From: Bacillus sp. CHD6a
Lineage (GTDB): Bacteria; Bacillota; Bacilli; Bacillales; Bacillaceae_I
Reading direction: 5' to 3'
DNA: 64,000 bases
NCBI RefSeq assembly: GCF_001293645.1
Contig: NZ_LBMD01000011.1
Location: 62,001 to 126,000, forward strand
Shown one piece after another: positions 48,757 to 57,642 of this stretch. How positions within the stretch are numbered: position 1 is the stretch's first letter; every line of letters begins with the position of its first letter. A program made the position numbers and the translations under genes. The notes under the pieces were generated by a model. That model searched no databases. It saw nothing but the letters and a program-made list of their open reading frames with translations, and had not been told where the DNA came from.

Positions 48757-48810
48757 TATTGACACTGCAGCTGAGAGTCAGTATTATCAACGTATAGAGA
48801 GGTGTCAATA
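48757..48810. promoter_or_regulatory. Inverted repeat upstream of the resolvase gene (possible res site or operator)
   Basis: TATTGACAC at 48757-48765 and its exact complement GTGTCAATA at 48802-48810, 36 nt apart, just before the serine recombinase gene. The position is typical of resolvase crossover/accessory sites or autoregulatory operators. Confidence 0.5.
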
Positions 48811-48840
48811 TTTAGTGACAAAAAAGAAAGGTGGATAAAC

Positions 48841-49413
48841 ATGAAATATGGTTACGCTAGGGTTTCTACAGCTTCACAGGATTTAGAAAGCCAGGTTAAA
48901 GTATTAGAAAAAGAAGGTTGTAAAGAAATATTTTCAGAAAAATTCACAGGCACTAAAGCTGATAGGCCAAAATTCAAAGAAATACTTTCTTTTCTTAAAG
49001 AAGGAGATACATTAGTTGTCACTAAGTTAGATCGATTTGCACGTTCAACAGAAGATGCAATAAAAACCGTAAAAGTGTTATTTGCTAAAGGGGTAAAGGT
49101 TCATATACTTAATATGGGATTAATAGAGGATACCCCAACAGGTAGACTAATCTTTAATATTATGAGTTCCTTCGCAGAATTTGAAAGAGATATGATTATT
49201 GAACGTACCCGTGAAGGGAAAGCGATTGCTAAGCTGAGAGATGACTTCAAAGAAGGTAGGCCAAGAAAACATTCTAAACAGCAAGTACAGCATGCACTAA
49301 TGCTCTTAGAAACTCATACATATAGAGAGGTTGAAGCTAAAACGGGTATAACAAAGCGAACTTTAATACGAAGAAAGAATGAACAGAGAATCATTAATAA
49401 AATTGACCAATAG
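48841..49413 (+). CDS. Serine recombinase (resolvase/invertase family)
   Basis: 190-aa small serine recombinase. Catalytic Ser9 in [13 protein letters not shown], then [31 protein letters not shown], the GKAIAK segment, and a C-terminal Hin-like helix-turn-helix ([19 protein letters not shown]). Start ATG 48841 behind AAAGGTGG. A remnant of a second recombinase C-terminus lies 1.1 kb downstream. Could resolve element dimers or act on the inverted repeat upstream. Confidence 0.92.
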   Translation: MKYGYARVSTASQDLESQVKVLEKEGCKEIFSEKFTGTKADRPKFKEILSFLKEGDTLVVTKLDRFARSTEDAIKTVKVLFAKGVKVHILNMGLIEDTPTGRLIFNIMSSFAEFERDMIIERTREGKAIAKLRDDFKEGRPRKHSKQQVQHALMLLETHTYREVEAKTGITKRTLIRRKNEQRIINKIDQ

Positions 49414-49459
49414 TATTAATATTTGCAAAGTCAATTCAACGTATTAGGAGGAAATTTAC

Positions 49460-50387
49460 TTGAATAGCTTTATCGTTATGCAAGGCCAAGGCCATACTTA
49501 CCAGGAGGAAAAAGATTAGGGATTATATGGTCACCACAGTTAGATAAACGTAATAACGTACCTCATTCATGGAAACGAATGACAGAATGAAAAAGGAAGA
49601 TAGAGTATTTCACTATGTAAAAGGATACTTCGATGCTATTAGTATTGCAAGTGATGATTGTATAATGGGAAATAAACCGTTTACTTTACAGGGTCATAGT
49701 AATTGGAATAATGAAGGCTATTTAGTTAAATTAAACTATTATCAATTAGAAAATCCAGTTAATGTCTGTGACAGTTTTGATGAGATATCACCATTATTAC
49801 CTATAAAATATTCACCTTTTCAGAAGGATTCAAAAGGGAATCAAGGCTATTTATATCCATGTAACGAAGAGTTATCGATTAAATTACTTGAATTAATTGG
49901 TGAATTAAACATTTATCAGTTAAATGAAGAACAATTGGAATAATCGATCGACAATGTAAGAAGAACTGAGAAAAATACATTATATCCTGTTATAGCAGTG
50001 ACTGATTCTGAGGTTAAGGCTAAAATACGATTGGTTCAACAAAAGTTCAGATATAGCTTTTTTCCACTTTGGCATGGAAAGTGCGCATTATGTAAGATTA
50101 CTATTCCAGAATTACTGAGAGCAAGTCATTCAAAGCCCTGGAAAGATAGTAATAATTTAGAACGAATAGATCCTTACAATGGGGTGCTGCTTTGTTGTAA
50201 CCATAATGCTCTATATGATAATGGTCTTTTACATATTTCCTCAAAGATTAGTGAAGAAGATTATGGGGTTTATGATTTAGAGCCAATGACTAAGGTTCAG
50301 ATTTATCCTGAGAATACGATCTATTTTAAATGGCATAAAAAGAATATTTTCAAAAACAAGTTTGTTAGAAATGTTAAAACTGAGTAA
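49460..50387 (+). pseudogene. Decayed HNH restriction-type endonuclease
   Basis: A single ancestral gene can be read across three frames. TTG at 49460 (AGGAGGAAATTTAC upstream) gives NSFIVMQGQGHTYQEEK, then a frame change leads to LGIIWSPQLDKRNNVPHSWKR, and a second change near 49586 leads to MKKEDRVFHYVKGYFDAISI. A TAA at 49941 interrupts, and the same frame continues to the HNH domain: CALCKITIPELLRASHSKPW, then PYNGVLLCCNHNALYDNGL. Two frameshifts and one nonsense codon make it a clear pseudogene. The residual ORFs are 49569-49943 and 49998-50387. Confidence 0.85.
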
Positions 50388-50505
50388 GATATTTGTTTAA
50401 ACTCTTCAAGGTGAGAACACATGCTTCAGTAAAAGGACAAGACAAATTATAAAAAGGCGTAAAAATAATTAATAGAATTCATTCGAGCAGGCTTATAAGC
50501 AATGA

Positions 50506-50601
50506 AAACTTGGAACTATTACTGCTGTTGAAGTAATAAAGAAACTAAATTTGACTAAAGCTACATTCTATCCCAAGGTTAAGGAATGTGAATCTAGTTA
50601 A
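50506..50601 (+). pseudogene. Remnant of a serine recombinase C-terminus
   Basis: KLGTITAVEVIKKLNLTKAT-FYPKVKECESS* is the DNA-binding helix-turn-helix typical of resolvase C-termini (ITAVEVIKKLNLTKATFY). It is not identical to the intact resolvase at 48841, so it is a different, mostly deleted gene. It is followed by a strong terminator. Confidence 0.75.
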
Positions 50602-50632
50602 AGAGACTCCCGAACAGGGGAGTCTCTTTTCA
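50601..50632 (+). terminator. Terminator after the resolvase remnant
   Basis: AAGAGACTCCC / GGGGAGTCTCTTTT stem with 5-nt loop. Confidence 0.88.
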
Positions 50633-50937
50633 GTAGTTGAGGATATGGGGGGGGATTTTCCACAAAAATTAACTAGGGTTTTCTGGGAATAGTCGTAGGT
50701 AAGTGCAAACCAACACCAGAATTTTTTTCAATTTTCTCCATTCGAATATTTACTGCGTTTTCCCCAGCGATATTTTGTAGGAAAAGTGGTGGGATATTAT
50801 ATAGAGGGATTTGTCGAATGTTGTCGAAAAATTTACAGGCGATCATAACTGTCCCTTTAAGATTATGATAGTTTATTTTTTGTTATAGTTGAAAAAAGGC
50901 TATTTTAAACTGCTTGGAGAGGAATGTTATAATCTTT
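50633..50937. other. Intergenic region upstream of the repeat-rich HNH-like gene
   Basis: Contains GGGGGGG runs at 50648-50655 and TTTGTCGAATGTTGTCGAAA (direct GTCGAA words, about 50811-50830). No gene seen. GGAGAGG at 50918-50924 is the nearest ribosome binding site for the next gene. Confidence 0.4.
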
Positions 50938-52032
50938 ATGAGAAGAAAAACCGAGTTAATTAATATTGAAGGTGAAAATTATAAAGAATGCACAAAATGT
51001 GGTAGTATTAAAAAATTTGAAGAATACAGTAACGATAAAAAAGGAAAATTTGGAAAGCAATCAGCGTGCAAGTTGTGTAAAGCTGCACAAGATAAAGAAT
51101 ATCGAAAAAATAATGCCGACAAGGTTTCCGCTACAAGCAAGCGTTATGTAGATAAGAATAAAGAAACTGTAAGAGAAATGCGACGCAAGTATAGGGAAGC
51201 AAACAAAGTACGTATAGCGGCGCAACTAAAAGAGTACAATGAAAAGAATAAGAAACGCTTAAAGGAATATAGGCGCAAGTACTATCAAGAAAATAAAGAA
51301 GTACAGAATGAGAAGGCACGAAAATACTATGAGGAAAACAAATTAGAAATCTTGGAGCAACACAAGATATACTATCGAGAAAATAAAGAAGCCATTGATG
51401 AGCGAAACAAAACCTACAGAATTAAAAATTACGAAGAAATGGCAGCAGCAAAACGACTTTATACAGAGCGAAACGCCCAAAAAATAGCAGCCTATAAAAA
51501 ACAATGGCAGAAAGAGAACGCACAGAGCATTAGAGAGAGCCGTAGGCAGTACCGTAAGGAAAACGCACAGCTAATTAAAGAACGCAAGCGTAAATACTAC
51601 GAAGAAAATCCACACGTTAAACTAGCGAATAATCAGCGGAGAAGAGCAAAAATAAAAAGACTACCTAACGATTTAACTGCTGAGCAAGCATTAAAGGTAA
51701 AAAAACACTTTGGTAATTGCGCTATTAGTAAAATAGACGAGGATACGCATTTAGATCATTTTATTTGTTTAGCGACAGGTTATGGTGGTACAACGATAAG
51801 CAATATGCTTCCGATAGCTGCAAGTTTGAATATCTCCAAGAATTATTTTAACCCTTTTGATTGGGTTCAGCGTAGGGATGTGGCTGCGAAGCTTGATAAA
51901 AAGAAGTGGCTTTCGGCTCTCAAATACTTAGGAGAACTTAATGAAATGACAATAAAAGAGTACAGAGAATATGTAAATTATTGCTATTCAAATCCAAGAG
52001 ATTTAACGAAAGTTACAGAACAATCAAATTAG
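50938..52032 (+). CDS. HNH-like nuclease with zinc finger and long repeated charged helix
   Basis: 364 residues from ATG 50938 (spacing to GGAGAGG is long; an in-frame TTG at 50914 is the alternative). An N-terminal CxxC pair (CTKCGSIKKFEEYS and CKLC) is followed by about 13 tandem 12-residue repeats of the form YY/YR-x-ENKE-x-I/V-x-E, a continuous charged helix from about residue 45 to 225. A C-terminal domain has THLDHFICLATGYGGTTISN and MLPIAASLNISK, which fits an HNH-type DH...N...N metal site. Such proteins are typical of Bacillus phages. Target unknown. Confidence 0.7.
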   Translation: MRRKTELINIEGENYKECTKCGSIKKFEEYSNDKKGKFGKQSACKLCKAAQDKEYRKNNADKVSATSKRYVDKNKETVREMRRKYREANKVRIAAQLKEYNEKNKKRLKEYRRKYYQENKEVQNEKARKYYEENKLEILEQHKIYYRENKEAIDERNKTYRIKNYEEMAAAKRLYTERNAQKIAAYKKQWQKENAQSIRESRRQYRKENAQLIKERKRKYYEENPHVKLANNQRRRAKIKRLPNDLTAEQALKVKKHFGNCAISKIDEDTHLDHFICLATGYGGTTISNMLPIAASLNISKNYFNPFDWVQRRDVAAKLDKKKWLSALKYLGELNEMTIKEYREYVNYCYSNPRDLTKVTEQSN

Positions 52033-52212
52033 AATCATATAAATGAATTTAAGAGTAAATTCAGCAATTAAGTATTACTAGACGGGGGGGATTTCCACAT
52101 TTGTTCCCCCCTCTTTTTATGTGTAGGAGTATAATTGATTACCTGACACGACATTATTTTTCATAGCTAGACTAGAAAATTCGATTATTAAATTTCATAA
52201 AATATCTTTATT
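52033..52212. other. Intergenic region with a possible terminator
   Basis: At 52083-52118, GGGGGGGATT...GTTCCCCCCTCTTTTTAT can fold as GGGGGG / CCCCCC with a T-run: a plausible terminator of the preceding gene. Nothing else seen. Confidence 0.6.
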
Positions 52213-53526
52213 TTAGTTTAATTTCTCTGAAATTTTATTTAACAAATTCAAGTAGTGCTTTTGTTTGCTTCTTGGAAGTTGTTTAATAAGTAAGAATATA
52301 CTTGTCTGCCTAACTCTAACATTCACAAGTTCATCTGTTTGTTCACCTCTCATAAAAATGATCCACAAAAAATTGCAATAATGTTTATACTTTGAGACTG
52401 TATCTGAATGGAAAATTGACCACTTTGACAATTTTGCATCTCCCCATTTTACCTCATTAAAGATATAATCTGGCTTAATTAAAGCATTTCCTGTGTTATG
52501 TTTCGTATAGTTGATATTGAGTTCTTTTAAGACATCATCAACCACCTTTTCAAACATATATCCGCAGTAACTTGTAGTATTAATGTCATTTCTAACAGCA
52601 TTATAATCGAATCCTGCTAATGTTACTGACTCTTCCCAGGTTTTAAACATTCTCCTTGCTGTTCCATATAATGATTTATTATTAGTCATTACATAAGAAG
52701 AGTTGATAGGTTTACCTTCAGAGAACATTTTTCTTATTTCATTTATAATTTGTTTCTCTGACCAATATCCTTTCGGTTTTGTTTTTAAATAAATATTGTA
52801 GTCAATATCAGCCTTATCTAACGCTCTTTTCCATGATCCAAAATATCTAACCGCTGCTTTAAATAAAGTATTTTTAGTAATTCTAATTTCCTTATTACTA
52901 AGATCACTTTTAATCCTATGTAACCTTTTTATTTCTTCAATGACTTCTTCGGGTTTCCAGCGCAGATATAGACTTATATCTGGGTAGTCTAATCCGTGGA
53001 AATTAATAGCATCTTTCCAACTACCGTATATTTTAAGTGCAGCACTGTATAAGTCTTGGTGATTATCTTGGATATACTGGGAGCTTAACTGCTCATTATC
53101 ATTAATTAATTCAAATAATCTATCTTTAAATTTATCAGGTGTCCAGTAGTTATTTTCTTTTGATTTTCTAATACTCTCATAATTAATACCTGCAGCATTA
53201 ACAGCCTCTTTCCAACTGCCAAAATAACGTTGTCCGGCCGCATAGAGTTTTTGATAATTCCGATTTGCGTAATGATCGTTAAGCTGAATATTACTAGTGT
53301 TTTTTTCTTGAATGTTTTTTATCACTTTATCTTTATTCCACTTTATCTGACTTTCTTTGTAATTTAATCCTGCTGCAGAGATTGCTTCTTTACAACTTCC
53401 AAAGTGACGAAAACAAGCTCTATATAAACTTTGATTAGAATGTTTTATATCACTTCCACTTATATTCTCTTTGTTTATCCCAAACTCTTTTAATTTCTCT
53501 ACAATTAATTCTTTATTCCATGTCAT
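52213..53526 (-). CDS. Five-repeat DNA-binding protein with C-terminal PD-(D/E)XK nuclease
   Basis: 437 residues from ATG 53526, which sits 9 nt after GGAAGG; an ATG at 53535 abuts that site. Five tandem modules of about 60-65 residues (about 3-62, 63-127, 128-189, 190-254, 255-319). Each opens with W-(N/T/K/S)-x-(D/E/K), then carries a helix, LY-x-AA-x-RYFGSWK-(E/D)-A, and (G)-(L/I)-(N/D)-Y. This resembles the homing-endonuclease-associated repeat (HNH_repeat) modules. The C-terminal domain has EKVVDDVLKELNINYTKHNT, then Asp353 in KPDYIF and Glu358-x-Lys360 in EVKWG. It is likely a sequence-specific nuclease; minus strand, alone among plus-strand cargo. Confidence 0.72.
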   Translation of the reverse strand: MTWNKELIVEKLKEFGINKENISGSDIKHSNQSLYRACFRHFGSCKEAISAAGLNYKESQIKWNKDKVIKNIQEKNTSNIQLNDHYANRNYQKLYAAGQRYFGSWKEAVNAAGINYESIRKSKENNYWTPDKFKDRLFELINDNEQLSSQYIQDNHQDLYSAALKIYGSWKDAINFHGLDYPDISLYLRWKPEEVIEEIKRLHRIKSDLSNKEIRITKNTLFKAAVRYFGSWKRALDKADIDYNIYLKTKPKGYWSEKQIINEIRKMFSEGKPINSSYVMTNNKSLYGTARRMFKTWEESVTLAGFDYNAVRNDINTTSYCGYMFEKVVDDVLKELNINYTKHNTGNALIKPDYIFNEVKWGDAKLSKWSIFHSDTVSKYKHYCNFLWIIFMRGEQTDELVNVRVRQTSIFLLIKQLPRSKQKHYLNLLNKISEKLN

Positions 53527-53851
53527 ATTCCTCATCCTTCCGACAGGTACAATAGTATATTTGTATTGATATATTATTTAAGAATTAGAAAAGCGAACCC
53601 TTGTCCACTTTAATTAATTGCTATTAATTATTTCTGACTTTAGTTGATATTGTTGAAGAAAAACTAATTAATAAAATATCGATTTTATTAACTTTGTATT
53701 TAATGATGTGAGCTTTTGTATGTATGTATTATTCTCATATATGGAAAAGTCTTAAAAAAATATACATAGTATAAAAAAAGTGAGTATCTATACTTTTTGT
53801 CTTATATATACTATCAAATAGTTAATTTCTCTTGTTTTATTCTACTAAATA
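53527..53851. other. AT-rich divergent regulatory region with repeated TAGTATA / TATACTA words
   Basis: Words ACATAGTATA (53764-53773), TCTATACTTT (about 53789), ATATACTATC (53807-53816) and the perfect dyad at 53858-53880 recur, so a single regulator could bind several sites here. No gene. Confidence 0.5.
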
Positions 53852-53880
53852 TTACAAATTATACTAATAAATAGTATAAT
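53852..53880 (+). promoter_or_regulatory. Promoter overlapped by a perfect dyad, upstream of the 53916 gene
   Basis: TTACAA at 53852-53857 and TATAAT at 53875-53880 with a 17-nt spacer. The perfect inverted repeat ATTATACTA (53858-53866) / TAGTATAAT (53872-53880) fills the spacer and covers the -10 box, a classical operator position. Confidence 0.7.
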
Positions 53881-53915
53881 AGTTCTAAGAAAAAAATTAA
53901 TGGGAGGGATAACTA

Positions 53916-55373
53916 ATGAAGATTAGTGAAATTTATAATTTAGAAAAAAGTCAAAGAGAATTAGATTTTGTTGATATTGATATTGAAGAAGATTTACCTC
54001 TATTTCTTGATCCATATTTTTTATCTTTAAGAGTAGATCCTTGGTCAATAGATGCGCATCGAACTATTCAAAGTTTTTTTCATAATGTTCTAGATTTATA
54101 TAAAGCAGGTAGAAGAATAGAGGCAAAGCAACTTTTTGTAAATCTCAGTGAGCCGAACGAGACATGTTTTGGGGTTTCTGACGGCAAACCAAGAGGTAGA
54201 GGTGTTGGAACAAACGAAGCAGTAGAAATATTTGATAATATAACATCTAGTCAAGCAATAGAACAAGGTCTAGTTGGTCACTTAGAAGACATGGTTGTTT
54301 TTGTTGATAATGTTGGAAAAGACAAGATCTCTGATTTAATCACTAATGTTATACGTAAACAGTTAATTGAATATACGCAAACTCAATGTAAATTACTTGG
54401 TATCCCCTTAACTAGTGATGTACCTTCTGGTTATTTTTGGAATTCAACCTTACGTCAATGGGATAATATGCTTACTGAAATGTTAGTAATAGCAGGTAGA
54501 AAAATTATCTTAGTACCAAAAAGTATAGTTACATACTCATATAAATACACGCCCGAAAGGTATTGTCAACATTTTGTGTTAAATTTTTTACAAAATGAAC
54601 ATATTCGTATCAATTCTTCGTTGGTTAGAAGAAAGAAGCTTAAAAATGGAAATGAAAAAGTATGGGTTACAAAGAAGGATATTGCCGAAGAAGAGAAAGC
54701 TTTTAGGAAAGAATACCTTAGGGAATTTACTAAACAGCACCCTGAGATATTTGAAAATTTCAGGTCATTAACTAAGAAAGAGGTACAGCCTCTTACACAT
54801 GAACAATTAGAATCTGATGATTCATTTGAAATTAATGACTACATTGATATATTAATAAGTAGATTGAATAAGATACCAACGGGTTCCAAATCAGCAGGAG
54901 AGTATCATAGACATATACTGGGGATAATGGAGTTTATTTTCTATCCAAACCTTACTCGTCCTATAATTGAACATGAAATTCATCAAGGAAGAAAGAGGAT
55001 AGATATAAGTTTTGATAACTCAGCTACTACTGGCTTTTTTTATCAGTTACATGCTACAAAGGATATTCCAAGTCAGTATATTTTCGTTGAAGTAAAAAAT
55101 TATTCTAATGAAGTCACTAATCCCGAATTAGATCAAATTTCTGGAAGGTTTTCTCCAAATAGAGGGAAATTTGGAATTCTTGTATGTAGGAAGATTGATG
55201 ATATGGATAAATTTATAGAAAGGTGTGCTGATACTTATCATGACCAAAGAGGCTTAGTTATTCCATTAGTGGATGAAGATTTTATATATTTACTTAATGA
55301 AATTAAAAATGGAACAACTAAACCTGAGGAAAGTTTATTATCGGAAAGATTAAGAAAAATTGTAATGAGATAG
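53916..55373 (+). CDS. PD-(D/E)XK nuclease-domain protein, candidate defence effector
   Basis: 485-aa soluble protein. N-terminus NLEKSQRELDFVDIDIEEDL, then PLFLDPYFLSLR; middle region unassigned; C-terminal domain with RKRIDISF (Asp363), QYIFVEVKNYSNEV (Glu392-x-Lys394) and NPELDQISGRFSPNRGKFGI. This D...ExK order and the following QISGRF helix are those of restriction-endonuclease-fold enzymes. GGGAGGG precedes the ATG. It has its own promoter with dyad and its own terminator, so it acts as a single-gene unit. I do not know a named family. Confidence 0.72.
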   Translation: MKISEIYNLEKSQRELDFVDIDIEEDLPLFLDPYFLSLRVDPWSIDAHRTIQSFFHNVLDLYKAGRRIEAKQLFVNLSEPNETCFGVSDGKPRGRGVGTNEAVEIFDNITSSQAIEQGLVGHLEDMVVFVDNVGKDKISDLITNVIRKQLIEYTQTQCKLLGIPLTSDVPSGYFWNSTLRQWDNMLTEMLVIAGRKIILVPKSIVTYSYKYTPERYCQHFVLNFLQNEHIRINSSLVRRKKLKNGNEKVWVTKKDIAEEEKAFRKEYLREFTKQHPEIFENFRSLTKKEVQPLTHEQLESDDSFEINDYIDILISRLNKIPTGSKSAGEYHRHILGIMEFIFYPNLTRPIIEHEIHQGRKRIDISFDNSATTGFFYQLHATKDIPSQYIFVEVKNYSNEVTNPELDQISGRFSPNRGKFGILVCRKIDDMDKFIERCADTYHDQRGLVIPLVDEDFIYLLNEIKNGTTKPEESLLSERLRKIVMR

Positions 55374-55410
55374 CATTAATTATATCTTGGAATATAATCG
55401 ATTAATTAGC

Positions 55411-55443
55411 AGAGACATTTACTATATTAAGTGTCTTTTTTTA
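55411..55443 (+). terminator. Terminator after the 53916 gene
   Basis: AGACATTTA / TAAGTGTCT with a G-T pair, then T7. Confidence 0.75.
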
Positions 55444-55772
55444 AAAACACTACTAAAAAACATAGGTTGAAAAAGGTTTAGACTGATAATAAACAGTAAT
55501 ATAAAAGATCTCATGTTAGTTTAGAGATGATAGAAACTGGGAAGCAGTTGCATAATGCGAAAGATTTGGAAATCTCCCTTTCATTATAAGCAAGTGAGCT
55601 ATTAGAGAATTTTCAATGGAAAAGTAACTAAGAAGCTCTTGAGAATAAAATTACGTGCAGATTGATATAGAGGAGATTATAAAATTAAACTCCAAAAGAA
55701 CAAATTGAAGTATCCTGTTAAAAAACCCTATGGTGTCAACACAAAACATAAAGAATTATAGGAGTAACGAAG
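55444..55772. other. Degenerate stretch between nuclease genes
   Basis: No open frame of length. Short readable pieces (NAKDLEISLSL, TPKEQIEV) are separated by stops and may be gene debris, but I cannot assign them. A GGAGTAACGAAG site at its end serves the next gene. Confidence 0.4.
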
Positions 55773-56754
55773 ATGAGCAAAGTAATCCTTCAACCTACTG
55801 GAAACAAAGATGCAAGAAAGCATTATATTGATACACTTGTACGACCTGTAGATATTTTAAAAATGAAACCATTCATAACAAGTGATGAATATAAATATTT
55901 GAGTAATCTCTATCCAAATGGATTAGTGCCAACATGGGGAGTAACTGCTGGGAAAAATAATGTTAATGCAAATAAGTGGAGTAAAATACATGCTGCAGAT
56001 TTAGCTTTCTTTTCAGCTAATAGTAAATTGTATTCTTATGGATTTATAACATTCAAACTTCATAATAAGAATTTAGCACAGCATCTTTGGGGCAATAATT
56101 CAGAAGAACAAACATGGGAATACATTTACTTTCTAGATGAAATTAGAGAACATGATATTCCAATCTCTAAATTTAACGAAATTGTTGGGTATTCGGAGAA
56201 TTATAAAGTTCAAGGTTTTGCGGTTCTTGATGAAGAAAAGAGTAATGCCGTGTTAAGTTACTTTGATCTTGAAAGTGAAACAGCTATTCAACCCATAAGC
56301 GAGGAAGATTACAAGAATATTATTGAGCATTTCAATTTAGAGGATTTAGATATTAAAGGAAAGACCAAGAGTAGAGCTGAGCAGGGATTCTTGAGAAAAT
56401 CACTCTTTGGAAATAAGACAACTGCTAAATGTGGTATAGGTGGAAAGAAATATCCGATCTCCTTTTTGGTTGCAGCACATATCAAAAAAAAGATCCTTTT
56501 GTTCTAATGAAGAAAAACTGGATTTTAAAAATGTTGTTATGCCTATGTGTAAGTTTGGATGTGATGATCTTTTTGAAAAAGGATATATATTAATTGAAAA
56601 TGGGAAAGTTACTATTAATAAAAAAACAACCACTGAATCTATAATCAACTACTTGAAAAATATTGAAGGATTAGGTTGTAGTCACTGGAATGAGGAGACG
56701 AAAATATATTTCCGATGGCATAAAAATCACCACTCTTTAATCAATACTAAGTGA
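55773..56754 (+). pseudogene. HNH endonuclease split by a frameshift at an A8 tract
   Basis: The first frame (55773-56507) encodes 244 residues, MSKVILQPTGNKDARKHYID ... KYPISFLVAAHIKKK, and then runs off to ILLF*. In the next frame the natural continuation is KRSFCSNEEKLDFKNVVMPMC, then KFGCDDLFEKGYI and IYFRWHKNHHSL to 56754. The join is at AAAAAAAA (56487-56494); seven A residues instead of eight would give an uninterrupted protein of about 326 aa with a complete HNH centre (AAHIKKRS...N...C..H-type). A sequencing error, slippage-based switching or decay could each explain it. Confidence 0.8.
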
Positions 56755-56782
56755 GTGGAATGAAGAAGGGGCTATTTATACT

Positions 56783-56926
56783 GTGAAGAACCATAAAATA
56801 TCGCTTAAGCTAGAATTAAGTCGGGTTAAGACCCAATTACTTAGTATTACTTTGAGTCTAATCGATGATAAAGTGTTGACAAAAAAAGATGCTAGCAGAG
56901 AGCTTTTAAAGTGGTTAGAAAGCTAG
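56783..56926 (+). CDS. Small helical ORF, 47 aa
   Basis: GTG start, MKNHKISLKLELSRVKTQLL ... DASRELLKWLES*. Strongly amphipathic composition suggests a helical peptide or a leftover C-terminus. Ribosome binding site is weak and distant (GAAGGGG). Followed by an AAAGCCACTTTAAAGTGGC hairpin with T-run at 56957-56980. Confidence 0.35.
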   Translation: MKNHKISLKLELSRVKTQLLSITLSLIDDKVLTKKDASRELLKWLES

Positions 56927-56956
56927 AAATAGTCGAAAATGATATTCTCGAAAACT

Positions 56957-56980
56957 AAAGCCACTTTAAAGTGGCTTTTA
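56957..56980 (+). terminator. Terminator after the small ORF
   Basis: AAAGCCACTT / AAGTGGCTTTT perfect palindrome with T/A-rich tail. Confidence 0.7.
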
Positions 56981-57642
56981 AATTTTATACGAAAGAAGGA
57001 ATCTAAACCACAATTCCTACAAATTGAACGCCCTCTAAAAGCTGTATATTAAGATCAGATGCATACTATTTTACTTCAAAAATGAACCTATAGTGATTTC
57101 AAATTATTCAACAGTTCCTCTTTTTATCATATTGATGTATATAAGGGCTGTAGCCAAAAAGGTAAGTCACCTGTCCTCTGTTACATTTCCCATTGCTCAT
57201 CATCATTAATATTTCCTTCCAAAGTCAATTCCAAAATCTTCTGCAGTTGGAGAAAATAAAATGCTAACTCTTTTTGTTTTCTCAGTAACTTCCATTACAA
57301 AAGTAAAAAAAGAATATAGTCTTGTTTTTAGGTGAGAAGATATATCATTTTGAAGCAGATTTAGTAATAAAACAAATGTTATTGAGCAATAATTCAAAAA
57401 AATATATTGATTTATTCTATTTAAGTGTGAGGGATGGTTTACAGGCAAACAGCAATAATAGTTTAGGTTTGCGCCAATAATACACTAATAGATCAAATTT
57501 TAGGCAAATTTGATGGTGTAGCTATATTATATTTATGCTGACCTAATCAACTTACATGATTACAAAAAAAAACAAATTTGTATATAATAGTACAATAGGA
57601 TTGTATAAATGATAAATATTTACATTAAGAAGGAGAGGACAT
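56981..57642. promoter_or_regulatory. Non-coding stretch ending in an operator-like dyad
   Basis: About 600 nt of AT-rich sequence without a supported gene; a minus-strand ORF at 57206-57448 has no start site and odd composition. At the end, TATAAT (57583-57588) and the dyad TACAAT (57591-57596) / ATTGTA (57600-57605) lie just upstream of the next gene's AGAAGGAGAGG, suggesting a repressible promoter. Confidence 0.45.

Noticed and set aside
48841-49413. Retron or reverse-transcriptase system near the resolvase
   Set aside because: No reverse transcriptase motif (YxDD) in any frame of the island.
57206-57448. 80-codon minus-strand ORF in the island
   Set aside because: No start site, AT-driven hydrophobic composition and no recognisable motif.
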